Of a DNA stretch of 64,000 nucleotides, positions 1-8,630 are shown piece by piece. Each line of letters starts with the position of its first letter. Position 1 is the stretch's first letter. The position numbers and the translations under genes were made by a program. This DNA comes from Citrobacter rodentium NBRC 105723 = DSM 16636 (GTDB taxonomy: Bacteria; Pseudomonadota; Gammaproteobacteria; Enterobacterales; Enterobacteriaceae). The notes under the pieces are model-generated. The model searched no databases, was not told where the DNA came from, and saw only the letters and a list, made by a program, of their open reading frames with translations. The stretch is taken from positions 4,216,001-4,280,000 of the forward strand of contig NZ_CP082833.1 of assembly GCF_021278985.1 (NCBI RefSeq), in the 5' to 3' direction.

Positions 1-136
1 GCGCTTCAATAATGGTATCGATACAGATCCGGAGATCGAGATCGCCATTCCAGGCCGGACCGCCACCGATAGCCCAGGTGCCTAATCCCATCCGTGACAG
101 CGAAATTCCGGTATTGCCTAAAGGTATCATTTTCAT
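1..136 (-). CDS. ydjG: YdjG aldo/keto reductase, N-terminal part (cut by window edge)
   Basis: The first 45 codons of an NADH-type aldo/keto reductase are visible; the rest lies outside the window. The start MKMIPLGNTGISLSRMGLGT and the GTWAIGGGPAW segment match E. coli YdjG, which reduces methylglyoxal. It is the last visible gene of the ydjL-to-ydjG operon and begins 9 bp after the ydjH stop. The start was chosen as the upstream ATG of two (MKM). Catalytic Asp/Tyr/Lys/His residues lie beyond the edge and cannot be checked. Confidence 0.9.
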   Translation of the reverse strand, partial: MKMIPLGNTGISLSRMGLGTWAIGGGPAWNGDLDLRICIDTIIEA

Positions 137-145
137 CTGCCGCTA

Positions 146-1093
146 TTATCCTTCATATTCATCGAGGAGCTGTTCCACGAGTATTCTGTTCTTCACGCCG
201 CTTGTCGCCCCCACGCTCAGCACTGAAATCGCTGCGGTCGCATTAGCAAATAGCGCACATTCGCGCAGCGTTTTTCCTTCAAGGAGCGCAGAGATAAAAC
301 CGGCGGCAAAATTATCGCCCGCGCCAATGGTATCAATGGCGTCGATCCCTGATACCGCCGGTATCTGCAATCGGGTATCAGCACGTTTGATAAAGCAGCC
401 GTGCTTACCTGTTTTAATGACTACCGTTTTGCCCCCGCACTGCAAAAAAGTGTCAGCAATGTCATCCAGCGCCTCTTTTCCGGTCAGCTTTTTTGCTTCA
501 TCAATATTGGGGAACAGATAATCGACAAAGCTCAGCGCCTGGCGAATATCCTCCAGAGTTTCATTCAGCCTGGGGTTGATCATATCGGCGCAGATAATTA
601 ACTGCTGCGCCTTTGCGCGGGAAAAAATTTCCGTTAATGCTTTACCATCCAGTAACGGGCTGTTAAAAAGACTGGCCAGCGATAGCAGCCTGACCTGAGA
701 AAAACGGCTGAAATCAATATCATCAATATTCAGTTTCCACAGGCTCCCGTTGCGATTGGTGACAAAAGTACGTTCACCGTCTACGGTCACTAATCCGACG
801 TTAATCGACGTATCAATTTGTGGATCCTGCTTCAGACTCTGAATATCAATATTTTCTTTTCGGCAATGCCCGATAATAAAATGTCCTGCGGCATCATCCC
901 CCACCCGGCTCATTAACGCGGTACGATGCCCAAGTCGGGAAATAATGGTGGCTTCATTAAGGGCGTCTCCCCCGGTGGTCATGGCAATTCTCTCTAAGGG
1001 ATAAGAGTCCACATCAAAGATATTTTTACTGACCGGTTGCAAAGGTATGTCGACTATTGCCGCGCCAATGCACAGCACTTCTATCTCATCCAT
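146..1093 (-). CDS. ydjH: YdjH, PfkB-family sugar kinase
   Basis: A 315-residue ribokinase/PfkB-family kinase, same length as E. coli YdjH. The N-terminal substrate region has the GG motif (MTTGGDALNEA). The C-terminal PfkB signature DTIGAGDNFAAGF carries the catalytic Asp and anion hole, near residue 255. It should phosphorylate a sugar or sugar acid in the cytoplasm before the YdjI aldolase cleaves it. The start is the ATG at 1093, matching the E. coli N terminus (MD...VLCIGAAIVDIPLQP) and lying 4 bp after the ydjI stop, so the two are probably translationally coupled. The physiological substrate is not established. Confidence 0.93.
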   Translation of the reverse strand: MDEIEVLCIGAAIVDIPLQPVSKNIFDVDSYPLERIAMTTGGDALNEATIISRLGHRTALMSRVGDDAAGHFIIGHCRKENIDIQSLKQDPQIDTSINVGLVTVDGERTFVTNRNGSLWKLNIDDIDFSRFSQVRLLSLASLFNSPLLDGKALTEIFSRAKAQQLIICADMINPRLNETLEDIRQALSFVDYLFPNIDEAKKLTGKEALDDIADTFLQCGGKTVVIKTGKHGCFIKRADTRLQIPAVSGIDAIDTIGAGDNFAAGFISALLEGKTLRECALFANATAAISVLSVGATSGVKNRILVEQLLDEYEG

Positions 1094-1097
1094 AACA

Positions 1098-1934
1098 TTA
1101 TTCCGCTTTACCGTCTGAACCAAACAGATTAATTTTTTCCAGCGCCCGTGCTTTTACCGCCTTGCGCACCTCACGTTGCAGATGCAGGAACGGTTGATGC
1201 TGGTTCTCTTTCACCGCCGTCATTGCCGCCTGGCACAGCTCTGTATGGATATTAATTTTGGCAATGCCAAGTGAAATGGCTTTTTTAATATCAGCATCAC
1301 TAATACCGGAAGCGCCATGTAGCACCAGCGGCACGGAAACAGCCCGGCGAACGCGCTCGACCACGTCAAAATTCAACTTTGGTTCGGAGGTATATACGCC
1401 GTGCTGATTGCCAATAGCGACCGCCAGCGAATCACAGCCCGTGCGTTCGACAAACTCCGCCGCCTGGTCAGGATCGGTATAGTGATAGCCTGCCAGCGCC
1501 TCTTCATATACCGTTTCATTCCCCACGTGCCCCAGCTCAGCTTCTATTGCGATACCCAACGGATGAAAGAAATCCACAGCCTCTTTCGTCAGGCGAATAT
1601 TCTCTTCAAAATCAAAGGCAGACGCATCCCGCATCAACGAATTCATCCCGTGTACCCAGGCATTATGGATAATCTCCATGCTGCGTCCGTGATCCCAATG
1701 CGTAATCACCGGTACAGAGGCCTTTTTGGCCATTGCTACCATCATCTGCGAAAAATCTTCAAACGACGTATTGCCAACAAATCCGGTGCCGAAAGAGATA
1801 ATAACCGGCGCTTTTGCCTCTTCCGCCGCGTCAATTACCCCCATCAACATTTCAGCATTCCACACGTTAAAGTGCGCTATTGCATAACGTTTATTTTGCG
1901 CATCTTTTTCCCAATATTTAATATCTGCCAGCAT
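1098..1934 (-). CDS. ydjI: YdjI, class II zinc aldolase
   Basis: A 278-residue class II (zinc-dependent) fructose-bisphosphate/tagatose-bisphosphate-type aldolase. The HWDHGRS segment supplies the catalytic Asp and zinc His; VLHGASGI and KINIHTE supply the other phosphate and metal ligands. It is about 95% identical by eye to E. coli YdjI, reported to act on phosphorylated L-sugar substrates. The ATG at 1934 follows a GGGAGA ribosome site and matches the E. coli start (MLADI). It sits between the dehydrogenase ydjJ and the kinase ydjH, consistent with oxidation, phosphorylation and aldol cleavage of one substrate. Confidence 0.93.
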   Translation of the reverse strand: MLADIKYWEKDAQNKRYAIAHFNVWNAEMLMGVIDAAEEAKAPVIISFGTGFVGNTSFEDFSQMMVAMAKKASVPVITHWDHGRSMEIIHNAWVHGMNSLMRDASAFDFEENIRLTKEAVDFFHPLGIAIEAELGHVGNETVYEEALAGYHYTDPDQAAEFVERTGCDSLAVAIGNQHGVYTSEPKLNFDVVERVRRAVSVPLVLHGASGISDADIKKAISLGIAKINIHTELCQAAMTAVKENQHQPFLHLQREVRKAVKARALEKINLFGSDGKAE

Positions 1935-1953
1935 GGCGGTTTCTCCCATTTAA

Positions 1954-2997
1954 TTAATCGCTAATTTTAATAACACCTTTAATAATGTCGCTTTTGTTAT
2001 TCACCGACTCTTCAAAAGCTCGCTGTACATCGTCATAATCATAAATATGCGTTACCATAGATTTGACATCGAAACGGCCCGAGGCAATGGCCTCAATCGT
2101 GACGGGATAACGGTTGGCATAGCGGAATACGGTCTGAATAGTCACTTCCCGGTTAATTTTGAGGAAATTGATTGCACTATCGCCCGCTACGGTGCCAACT
2201 ATCATGATTTTTCCGCCGCGCATCACCAGATACGGCGCTTGCCGGACGGTGAGAGGCGAACCGGCGGTTTCAAACACAATATCAGCTCCCTGCTCGCCGG
2301 ATAGTTGCTGACAGCGGCCGACAGTATCCTCCGTAGCACCATTAATTACCGTTGATGCGCCAAGCTGTTCGGCCTTTGCCAGTCTTTTTTCCAGAACATC
2401 AACTACGGTAATATCCGTAGCCCCAAGACATTTACAGGCCTGGAGCGTCATCAAACCAATGCAACCGGCGCCAAGAATGACAATTTTCTTTCCGGGTCTG
2501 ACCTCCGCCAGCATCGCCGCGTGCATTCCAACAGCGGCAGGCTCAACCAGCGCGCCCTCCATCGTGTCCATATTGTCCGGCAAATGATAAGTAAAGCTCT
2601 CGGGATGACACAAATAATGAGTCAGCGCGCCGCGATAGTTCGGCTGGGTCGCCATAAAATCCACATCCGGGCAGATATTGTATTTCCCCTCCAGACAATA
2701 GCGGCAGCGGCCACAGGGAACTCCGGGTTCAATATTTACCCGATCGCCAGGTTTGAATTTACTCACGCGCCTGCCAACCGCCACAACCGTACCGGCGCAT
2801 TCGTGGCCCAGACCGATCTCCTGGCGCGGATCTTTTGGCGGGATAAAGGGACCTGATTCAAAGCCATGCACATCGGAACCGCAAATACCGACGTACTCCA
2901 CTTTAATCAACACTTCATTGTCTTTTGGCACCGGAATATCAGCAGCGATGATCTTCATCGTACCCGGTGTTGCTAAAATCGCTTTCGAGTTTTGCAT
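1954..2997 (-). CDS. ydjJ: YdjJ, zinc-dependent alcohol/polyol dehydrogenase
   Basis: A 347-residue medium-chain dehydrogenase of the sorbitol/threonine dehydrogenase type. Visible features are GICGSDVHGFE (catalytic zinc Cys), GHECAG (zinc His/Glu), the four-Cys structural zinc loop (CGRCRYCLEGKYNIC) and the Rossmann motif GAGCIGL. A GTG start 6 bp upstream is possible, but the ATG at 2997 follows AAGGAG by 5 bp and gives the E. coli length. It would oxidise a hydroxyl of the sugar acid or polyol imported by YdjK. Substrate unproven. Confidence 0.92.
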   Translation of the reverse strand: MQNSKAILATPGTMKIIAADIPVPKDNEVLIKVEYVGICGSDVHGFESGPFIPPKDPRQEIGLGHECAGTVVAVGRRVSKFKPGDRVNIEPGVPCGRCRYCLEGKYNICPDVDFMATQPNYRGALTHYLCHPESFTYHLPDNMDTMEGALVEPAAVGMHAAMLAEVRPGKKIVILGAGCIGLMTLQACKCLGATDITVVDVLEKRLAKAEQLGASTVINGATEDTVGRCQQLSGEQGADIVFETAGSPLTVRQAPYLVMRGGKIMIVGTVAGDSAINFLKINREVTIQTVFRYANRYPVTIEAIASGRFDVKSMVTHIYDYDDVQRAFEESVNNKSDIIKGVIKISD

Positions 2998-3007
2998 TTT
3001 CACTCCT

Positions 3008-4387
3008 TTATTTATTTACCACCGCGTCGATCCCGAGACTTTCGACAGAAACGCCTTTTGTTTCTATTCCGATAGTGGCAATGGCGACAGCGACAATTAG
3101 TGAGACGGCGCCCAGCAGTATAAAAACGCCCGTTACGCCGTAGCCATTGAGTAGCACAGCAACGGCATAGGGCGCGGCAATTCCGCTGATCCGCCCTACA
3201 GCATTCGCCAGCCCGGATCCCCGCAATTTTGCTTCCGTAGGCCAAATTTCCGGTACGTAAACCGCCAAGGCGTAGCAAACATACATATAGACAAAGGTAA
3301 TCAGGAAAAAGCCAATTAACGTTATCAGCAGCATGCTGGTTTGCAGAGAGTAGATATATCCCAGCACCGCAATTAACATTAATAAGCCGACGCCCATCGT
3401 TTTACGGGGAATCTTATCCATCACCAGCATGGCGATAAAAATACCAAACGGGGCGCCGAACATACTCATCGTATTTAAAACAATTGAGTCTTTCAGGTTA
3501 ATTCCCTGGGTCATAAAAATTGTCGGCAACCAGTTAATTAACGTGTATTGCACTACGTTCATCGCGATCAGCACGCAGGATCCCAAAATAACGCGCTTGA
3601 GTAATACACCGGTCAATAATGCCGAGTACGGTACTGAACGTGGCGGTTTGCCATTGGTATCGATAACCACCGGAGGCAACGGCTTGCCGGTCTGGCGCAT
3701 AACGCTCTCTTCGATAGCCCGCATCACCTTATCGGCTTCCTCATAACGACCGCGTGATTCCAGCCAACGCGGAGATTCAGGAAACCAGCGCCAGGCGAAT
3801 GCGGTGGCGATTAATGAGAGCGCAGCCGGGATCAACAACTGCACGCGCCAGTTCCACTCCGCGCTAATGAGCGGTGTAAGCGCCATTGCGATAAGTGAAC
3901 ACAGCGGATACGACCAGTTGCCGATAAACGAAACCCGACTGGACCATGTTCCCCTATTTCTTCCGGGCATATATTCGGTAAATCCGGCAAACAGAGTGAC
4001 CAGCAATGCGCCTAACCCAACGCCCATGACAAAACGGCAGGCGATAAGGAAGTCCATATTTGGCGAAAACGCCCCTATTACCATGGCGGCAATATGAATG
4101 GCTTCGTAGAGAATATAAGCGTTTCTGCGTCCGGTTTTATCACCAATAATTCCCCCCACCAGCGCGCCCAAAAACATTCCGGCGGTGGTGATTGCGGAAA
4201 AGGTGGCCGTGGTAGAGTTATTAGTCCAGCCTAATTCTTTTAACTGGGCAAGAATCAAACCGCCGACCGCATTACTCCAGCAGACCAGCAATCCAAAAGC
4301 GACCATCGCGAACATCGAAGTATGCCAACGACAATCCGGTAGACGATCCAGTCGGGCGCCGCAGTGAGGTTTTGTTATCTGTTCCAT
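3008..4387 (-). CDS. ydjK: YdjK, MFS sugar-type transporter
   Basis: A 459-residue major facilitator of the sugar porter type, same length as E. coli YdjK. About twelve hydrophobic segments are visible, with the MFS loop 2-3 motif GGIIGDKTGRR and the loop after TM6 carrying PESPRWL, typical of sugar porters. It should import the substrate of the YdjJ/YdjL dehydrogenases across the inner membrane. It starts 26 bp after the ydjL stop and ends 10 bp before ydjJ, so it belongs to the same transcript. Specificity is unknown. Confidence 0.92.
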   Translation of the reverse strand: MEQITKPHCGARLDRLPDCRWHTSMFAMVAFGLLVCWSNAVGGLILAQLKELGWTNNSTTATFSAITTAGMFLGALVGGIIGDKTGRRNAYILYEAIHIAAMVIGAFSPNMDFLIACRFVMGVGLGALLVTLFAGFTEYMPGRNRGTWSSRVSFIGNWSYPLCSLIAMALTPLISAEWNWRVQLLIPAALSLIATAFAWRWFPESPRWLESRGRYEEADKVMRAIEESVMRQTGKPLPPVVIDTNGKPPRSVPYSALLTGVLLKRVILGSCVLIAMNVVQYTLINWLPTIFMTQGINLKDSIVLNTMSMFGAPFGIFIAMLVMDKIPRKTMGVGLLMLIAVLGYIYSLQTSMLLITLIGFFLITFVYMYVCYALAVYVPEIWPTEAKLRGSGLANAVGRISGIAAPYAVAVLLNGYGVTGVFILLGAVSLIVAVAIATIGIETKGVSVESLGIDAVVNK

Positions 4388-4413
4388 GCGATAACGTTCC
4401 TTTATTTAAGGGG

Positions 4414-5490
4414 TTACTCATCAAAGTCATAGGTCATGATGACTTTGATCGCTGTTTTATCGAGCATGGCGTCAAAGCCTTCGCGCCACCGGGACAGCCC
4501 AATCCGGTGCGTAATCATCGGTTTGACTTTGATGGCCCCGCTGGCAAGTAAGCGGATGGCGTTTCGCCAGGAAGTAGAGTCGTAGGCCATATGCCCGATA
4601 ATGCTTTTATTCCACGCGGTAATGTCATTAATGGAGAAATCGAGAGGTTTGAAACCCATGCCGACCCGTACCACTTCACCATTAGGCCGCAGCATCTCAA
4701 TTGCCTGTTTCAGGGCGATATTGGCACCGGAGCATTCGATAACCAGACCAAGATTGTCTTTCCCGCAGATCGCCTGGCAACGCGCCACGACATCTTCCGT
4801 GGAGCCATTGACGACAGCCGTCGCACCGAGTTCTTTCGCAATCGGAAAACGAACAGGAACATCGTCCTCCAGGCCAACCACGACAATGTTAACCGCCCCC
4901 ATAATGCGTGCCATCTGGACAGAGAACAGGCCGAGCGGCCCTGTCCCGATAACGACAACATCCTGACCTGGCAAGAACCTGGATTGTTGGGCGATAGATT
5001 TATAAGCGTTACAGATGGGATCCAGTACCGCTGCCTCCTCGTAATCAACCCCTTGCGGTATTTCCCACAGGGCGTGGCGATGAATTTTCAATATTTCTCC
5101 CGGAACGAGACAGTACTTTGAAAATCCGCCTCCCCAGGGATTATTATCGAGACCAAGATTCACTTTTTCTGTACAACACAGAAAATCGCCTTGTTCACAG
5201 GCAGGACAAACGCCGCAAACATGACCACTGTTGTCAGAAACCACGCGTTGTCCAACCTTCCAGTCTTTAACGTTGGCCCCAACCTGGGCAATACATCCCG
5301 CAAATTCATGACCGCGAATGGAATTAAACTGGTCGGAGCCGCTATCCACCTTGTAGTGCTTCATATCAGCCCCACAGATTGCCGCGGCCTTAATTTCAAT
5401 GACCACATCATCGGGTCCGCATACCGGCACCGGAACATCAATCATCCTGTAACCGCCAAAGGCCTTACCAAATCTTGCCAACGCTTTCAT
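4414..5490 (-). CDS. ydjL: YdjL, zinc-dependent dehydrogenase
   Basis: A 358-residue medium-chain zinc dehydrogenase, the promoter-proximal gene of the ydj operon. AICGADMKHY and GHEFAG give the catalytic zinc ligands, CGVCPACEQGDFLCC the structural zinc site, and GTGPLGLFS the NAD-binding loop. The open frame extends 24 codons upstream, but the ATG at 5490 is preceded by GAGGAAG and gives exactly the E. coli length and N terminus (MKALARFGKAFGGY). Two dehydrogenases in one operon suggest two successive or alternative oxidations. Confidence 0.92.
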   Translation of the reverse strand: MKALARFGKAFGGYRMIDVPVPVCGPDDVVIEIKAAAICGADMKHYKVDSGSDQFNSIRGHEFAGCIAQVGANVKDWKVGQRVVSDNSGHVCGVCPACEQGDFLCCTEKVNLGLDNNPWGGGFSKYCLVPGEILKIHRHALWEIPQGVDYEEAAVLDPICNAYKSIAQQSRFLPGQDVVVIGTGPLGLFSVQMARIMGAVNIVVVGLEDDVPVRFPIAKELGATAVVNGSTEDVVARCQAICGKDNLGLVIECSGANIALKQAIEMLRPNGEVVRVGMGFKPLDFSINDITAWNKSIIGHMAYDSTSWRNAIRLLASGAIKVKPMITHRIGLSRWREGFDAMLDKTAIKVIMTYDFDE

Positions 5491-5676
5491 TGCTTCTTCC
5501 TCTGTGTCTGGTTTTCTGAAAGTGCTCATCATACTTACCCACATAATTTTTGAGGTCAACATGATATCTTCAAAACACAGACAACAATCTTCATTTCACA
5601 ACAAAGATCACAAAACGCTGGCAAGCAGTAATAAAAAACGAAGGATTATGAGTACGGCTTCGCAAGAGATGGCGTG

Positions 5677-5710
5677 AACACCTTCGCAGTTTTCCCTACA
5701 GGAAGGTGTT
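5677..5710. promoter_or_regulatory. Inverted repeat in the chitinase leader
   Basis: AACACCTTC at 5677-5685 is perfectly complementary to GAAGGTGTT at 5702-5710, with a 16-base loop. It lies 72 bp upstream of the chitinase ATG in the 291-bp gap shared with the divergent ydj operon. It could be an operator or a leader hairpin. There is no U-run, so a terminator is unlikely. I see no other firm signal in this gap. Confidence 0.5.
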
Positions 5711-5781
5711 AATTTGTGGAAACTTTTCGCCACGCCCTTTCCGTGGCGCGTTTGCTTTTTTATCGTCAAAGAGGATCGACT

Positions 5782-7035
5782 ATGAAACTTTTGCCATTGC
5801 TGGCAGCACTTCCCCTGCTCTGCGCCTCTGTCGCGTCCGCAGGTTCGCTAATGTCCGTTGGCTATTTTAACGGCGGCGGCGATGTCACCGCGGGACCGGG
5901 CGGCGACATCAACAAGCTTGACGTTCGCCAGATAACCCACCTGAACTATTCGTTTGGCCTGATTTACAACGCCGAAAAAGACGAAACCAATCCTGCGCTG
6001 AAAGATCCGGCTAAGCTGCATCAGATCTGGCTGTCGCCAAAAGTCCAGTCCGATCTGGCTCTGCTCCCGGTGCTGCGCAAACAAAATCCCAGGCTTAAGG
6101 TGCTGCTGTCGGTAGGCGGCTGGGGCGCGCGGGGCTTCTCCGGCGCAGCCGCCACGGCGCAAACGCGGGCGGTGTTTATCCGCTCCGCGCAGGATATTGT
6201 CGCGAAATATGGCCTTGACGGCATCGAGCTCGACTGGGAATACCCGGTCAACGGCGCATGGGGGCTGGTGGAAAGCCAGCCTGCGGATCGTGAAAATTTC
6301 ACCCTGCTGCTGAAAGAACTGCGTCAGGCATTCGGTAAAGCAAAGCTGATCACGATTGCTGTCGGCGCGAATGCGGAAAGTCCGAAAAGCTGGGTGGACG
6401 TCAAAGCCATTGCGCCGCTGCTCGATTATATCAATCTGATGACCTACGACATGGCCTACGGGACGCAATATTTCAACGCCAACCTGTATGATTCAAAAGC
6501 CTGGCCTACCGTTGCCGCCGCCGATAAATACAGCGTGGATTTCGTGGTCAACAACTACCTGGCCGCCGGCCTGAAGCCCCGGCAGATGAACCTCGGCATC
6601 GGCTTTTATGGCCGCGTGCCTAAGCGTTCCGTTGAGCCGGGAATCGACTGGAGCAAACCCGATGCGCAAAAAAATCCGGTTACCCTGCCCTGGTTTGGCG
6701 AGCGGGAAATAGCCCTGTTTAAATCACTGGGAATCGATCTGAAAAAAGATACCTACGTGAAGTACAACGACATCGTGAAAACCTTCCTCAACGATCCGCA
6801 GAAGCGTTTTACCGAACAGTGGGACGACGAGGCGAAGGTGCCCTGGCTGTCGGTGAAATCAGCCGCAGGCAAAGAGTTATTTGCTCTCTCTTACGAGAAT
6901 CCGCGTTCGGTGGCGATCAAAGCCGACTACATTAAAAAGCGCGGGCTGGCGGGCGCGATGTTCTGGGAGTACGGCGCGGACGATAATAATCAGTTAGCGA
7001 AACAGCTGGCTGAATCCCTGGCGATAACCCCCTGA
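5782..7035 (+). CDS. Secreted GH18 chitinase
   Basis: A 417-residue glycoside hydrolase family 18 protein with a clear signal peptide (residues 1-20, MKLLPLLAALPLLCASVASA). The SxGG strand is at 110-115 (SVGGWG), the catalytic strand at 146-153 reads DGIELDWE, and MTYD follows near 230. E153 is the expected acid/base and D151 is kept, but the usual Asp at 149 is Glu. No chitin-binding or FnIII domain is present, only the TIM barrel. The start follows GAGGA; the frame extends 22 codons upstream without a ribosome site. It should act in the periplasm or outside on chitin oligomers. It stands alone and has no counterpart at this place in E. coli. Confidence 0.88.
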   Translation: MKLLPLLAALPLLCASVASAGSLMSVGYFNGGGDVTAGPGGDINKLDVRQITHLNYSFGLIYNAEKDETNPALKDPAKLHQIWLSPKVQSDLALLPVLRKQNPRLKVLLSVGGWGARGFSGAAATAQTRAVFIRSAQDIVAKYGLDGIELDWEYPVNGAWGLVESQPADRENFTLLLKELRQAFGKAKLITIAVGANAESPKSWVDVKAIAPLLDYINLMTYDMAYGTQYFNANLYDSKAWPTVAAADKYSVDFVVNNYLAAGLKPRQMNLGIGFYGRVPKRSVEPGIDWSKPDAQKNPVTLPWFGEREIALFKSLGIDLKKDTYVKYNDIVKTFLNDPQKRFTEQWDDEAKVPWLSVKSAAGKELFALSYENPRSVAIKADYIKKRGLAGAMFWEYGADDNNQLAKQLAESLAITP

Positions 7036-7153
7036 TCCTCTCTACGCCCCGCGATTAAATGTGGGGCGTTAGCCCTGCTGTGGGTTATGATTAACAAGGT
7101 CGCCGCGGCATGTTACGCCGCTATTTCATTCTCAACAGGAGGCATGGGGCATT

Positions 7154-7498
7154 ATGGCTTTTATCCCCCGCAACTACGCCCGTCTGGAAGTGGGTTATCG
7201 CGAAAAGGCGCTAAAGCTCTTTCCCTGGGTTTGTGGACGTTGCTCACGCGAATTTGTCTATTCAAACCTTCGCGAACTGACGGTACACCATATCGATCAC
7301 GATCATTCCAATAACCCGGAAGATGGCAGCAACTGGGAGATGTTGTGCCTCTACTGCCACGATCATGAGCACTCAAAATATACCGAAGCCGACCAGTACG
7401 GCTCGACGGTCGTTGCGGGTGAAGACGCGCAAAAGAGCGTGGGTGAAGCCACCTATAATCCCTTTGCCGATCTCAAGGCGATGATGAACAAGAAATAA
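7154..7498 (+). CDS. yajD: YajD, HNH-fold protein
   Basis: A 114-residue HNH nuclease-fold protein, over 85% like E. coli YajD by eye. CGRC (near 27-30) and CLYC (near 73-76) are the zinc knuckles; HHIDHDH carries the HNH histidines. The function of YajD is not established. In E. coli the gene lies near tsx, so its position between a chitinase and yeaC is a local rearrangement or second copy. The start at 7154 is set by the conserved N terminus (MAFIPRNYARLE); AGGAGG lies 11 bp upstream, a little far. Confidence 0.88.
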   Translation: MAFIPRNYARLEVGYREKALKLFPWVCGRCSREFVYSNLRELTVHHIDHDHSNNPEDGSNWEMLCLYCHDHEHSKYTEADQYGSTVVAGEDAQKSVGEATYNPFADLKAMMNKK

Positions 7499-7519
7499 TG
7501 CCCGTGGCGTTATTGTCCC

Positions 7520-7556
7520 TGCCCGGCGCGGCATTCCCTGCCGGGCATTGATTTTT
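7520..7556. terminator. Bidirectional terminator between yajD and yeaC
   Basis: TGCCCGGC (7520-7527) pairs with GCCGGGCA (7540-7547) across a 12-base loop, followed on the plus strand by TTGATTTTT. It lies between the convergent genes yajD and yeaC. Confidence 0.65.
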
Positions 7557-7557
7557 C

Positions 7558-7833
7558 TCAGGATTTAAACGTCGCTATCGGCTTCGGCGCGATGCCAAAA
7601 TCTTCTTTCAGCTGCTGTTTGCTTTTCATCACCATCTGCCCGTTGGTATCGATGGTCATATGCTGCGCGTCGGTGTTATGACGGGCCTGCCAGAGCATCA
7701 CCAGTTGCAGACTGTTCTCTTTTTGCTCCGCCGTCAGCGCCACGCCGTCCGGCCATTTCCCCAGCTCGACGGCGGTCACTAAACGTTGATAGACCTCCGG
7801 GGTCATGTTGTTAATTATCTCATCAAGATTCAT
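7558..7833 (-). CDS. yeaC: YeaC, DUF1315 protein
   Basis: A 91-residue cytoplasmic protein of family DUF1315, same size and near-identical to E. coli YeaC. No signal peptide, membrane segment or catalytic motif is visible, and no function is established. It is the distal gene of the msrB-yeaC pair (41 bp after msrB), the same arrangement as E. coli. Confidence 0.92.
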   Translation of the reverse strand: MNLDEIINNMTPEVYQRLVTAVELGKWPDGVALTAEQKENSLQLVMLWQARHNTDAQHMTIDTNGQMVMKSKQQLKEDFGIAPKPIATFKS

Positions 7834-7874
7834 GATTGCCCTGCTCTAATGGAATAATTTGCTGAATCGTTTTT

Positions 7875-8288
7875 TCAGCCCTGGATTTGTTCGCCGTTTT
7901 CGTCATCGGTAAAGCTCAGCGAAGCGGAGTTGACGCAGTAACGCTCGCCGGTCGGCTGAGGCCCATCCGGAAAGACGTGTCCAAGATGCGCGTCACAGTT
8001 GCCGCAGCGAATTTCAATGCGCTGCATCCCGTGCGAATCGTCATTGAGATAGCGGATCGCCTCGTCGCTTACTGGCTCGTAGAAGCTTGGCCAGCCGCAG
8101 CCGGAATCGTATTTTGACCGGGAGGTAAACAGCGGCGCGTCGCAGATCAGGCAGTGGTAGACGCCGTCACGCTTGTTATGCAGTAATTGCCCGGTAAACG
8201 GCGGTTCAGTACCGTGATTTTGCGTCACGTAGAACTGCATTTCGGACAAGTTTTTTTTCAGATCTTCTGCAGAAGGTTTGTTCGCCAT
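7875..8288 (-). CDS. msrB: Methionine-R-sulfoxide reductase MsrB
   Basis: A 137-residue MsrB that reduces the R-epimer of protein methionine sulfoxide in the cytoplasm. Two zinc CxxC pairs are seen (CLIC near 46 and CGNC near 95). The catalytic cysteine lies in GERYCVNSASL near 118, with the HLGHVFPDGP loop. A GTG three codons upstream overlaps the ribosome site; the ATG at 8288 has GAGAAG 8 bp away and gives the E. coli length. It is divergent from gapA. Confidence 0.95.
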   Translation of the reverse strand: MANKPSAEDLKKNLSEMQFYVTQNHGTEPPFTGQLLHNKRDGVYHCLICDAPLFTSRSKYDSGCGWPSFYEPVSDEAIRYLNDDSHGMQRIEIRCGNCDAHLGHVFPDGPQPTGERYCVNSASLSFTDDENGEQIQG

Positions 8289-8630
8289 TTTGCTCACTTC
8301 TCGCTGTTAACACGCTCACATTACGTGACCGATTCTAACAAAACATTAACACCTCAGTACCAACTTTTGTTCTAAACTTGATCCTTGCGAAATGGTAGCT
8401 CGAGAATCGTGACAGGAATCACATTTTTATCTCCGTTGCCCTTTAAAATTCGGGGCGCCGCCCCCATGTGGTTTCAAGCCCAAAGGAAGAGTGAGGCGAG
8501 TCAGCCGCGCAAAGCTTGCGCAGAGGATTGATTTGTCGCAATGATTGACACGATTCCGCTTGACGCTGCGTAAGGTTTTTGTAATTTTACAGGCAACCTT
8601 TTATTCACTAACAAATAGCTGGTGGAATAT
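8289..8630 (+). promoter_or_regulatory. gapA promoter region (P1 seen at 8560-8587)
   Basis: The 342-bp gap between divergent msrB and gapA holds no gene. A strong sigma-70 promoter is visible close to gapA: TTGACG at 8560-8565 and TAATTT at 8582-8587 with a 16-bp spacer, matching the position of E. coli gapA P1. E. coli gapA also has further upstream promoters, including a heat-shock and a CRP-dependent one; I could not assign these here with confidence. Confidence 0.6.
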
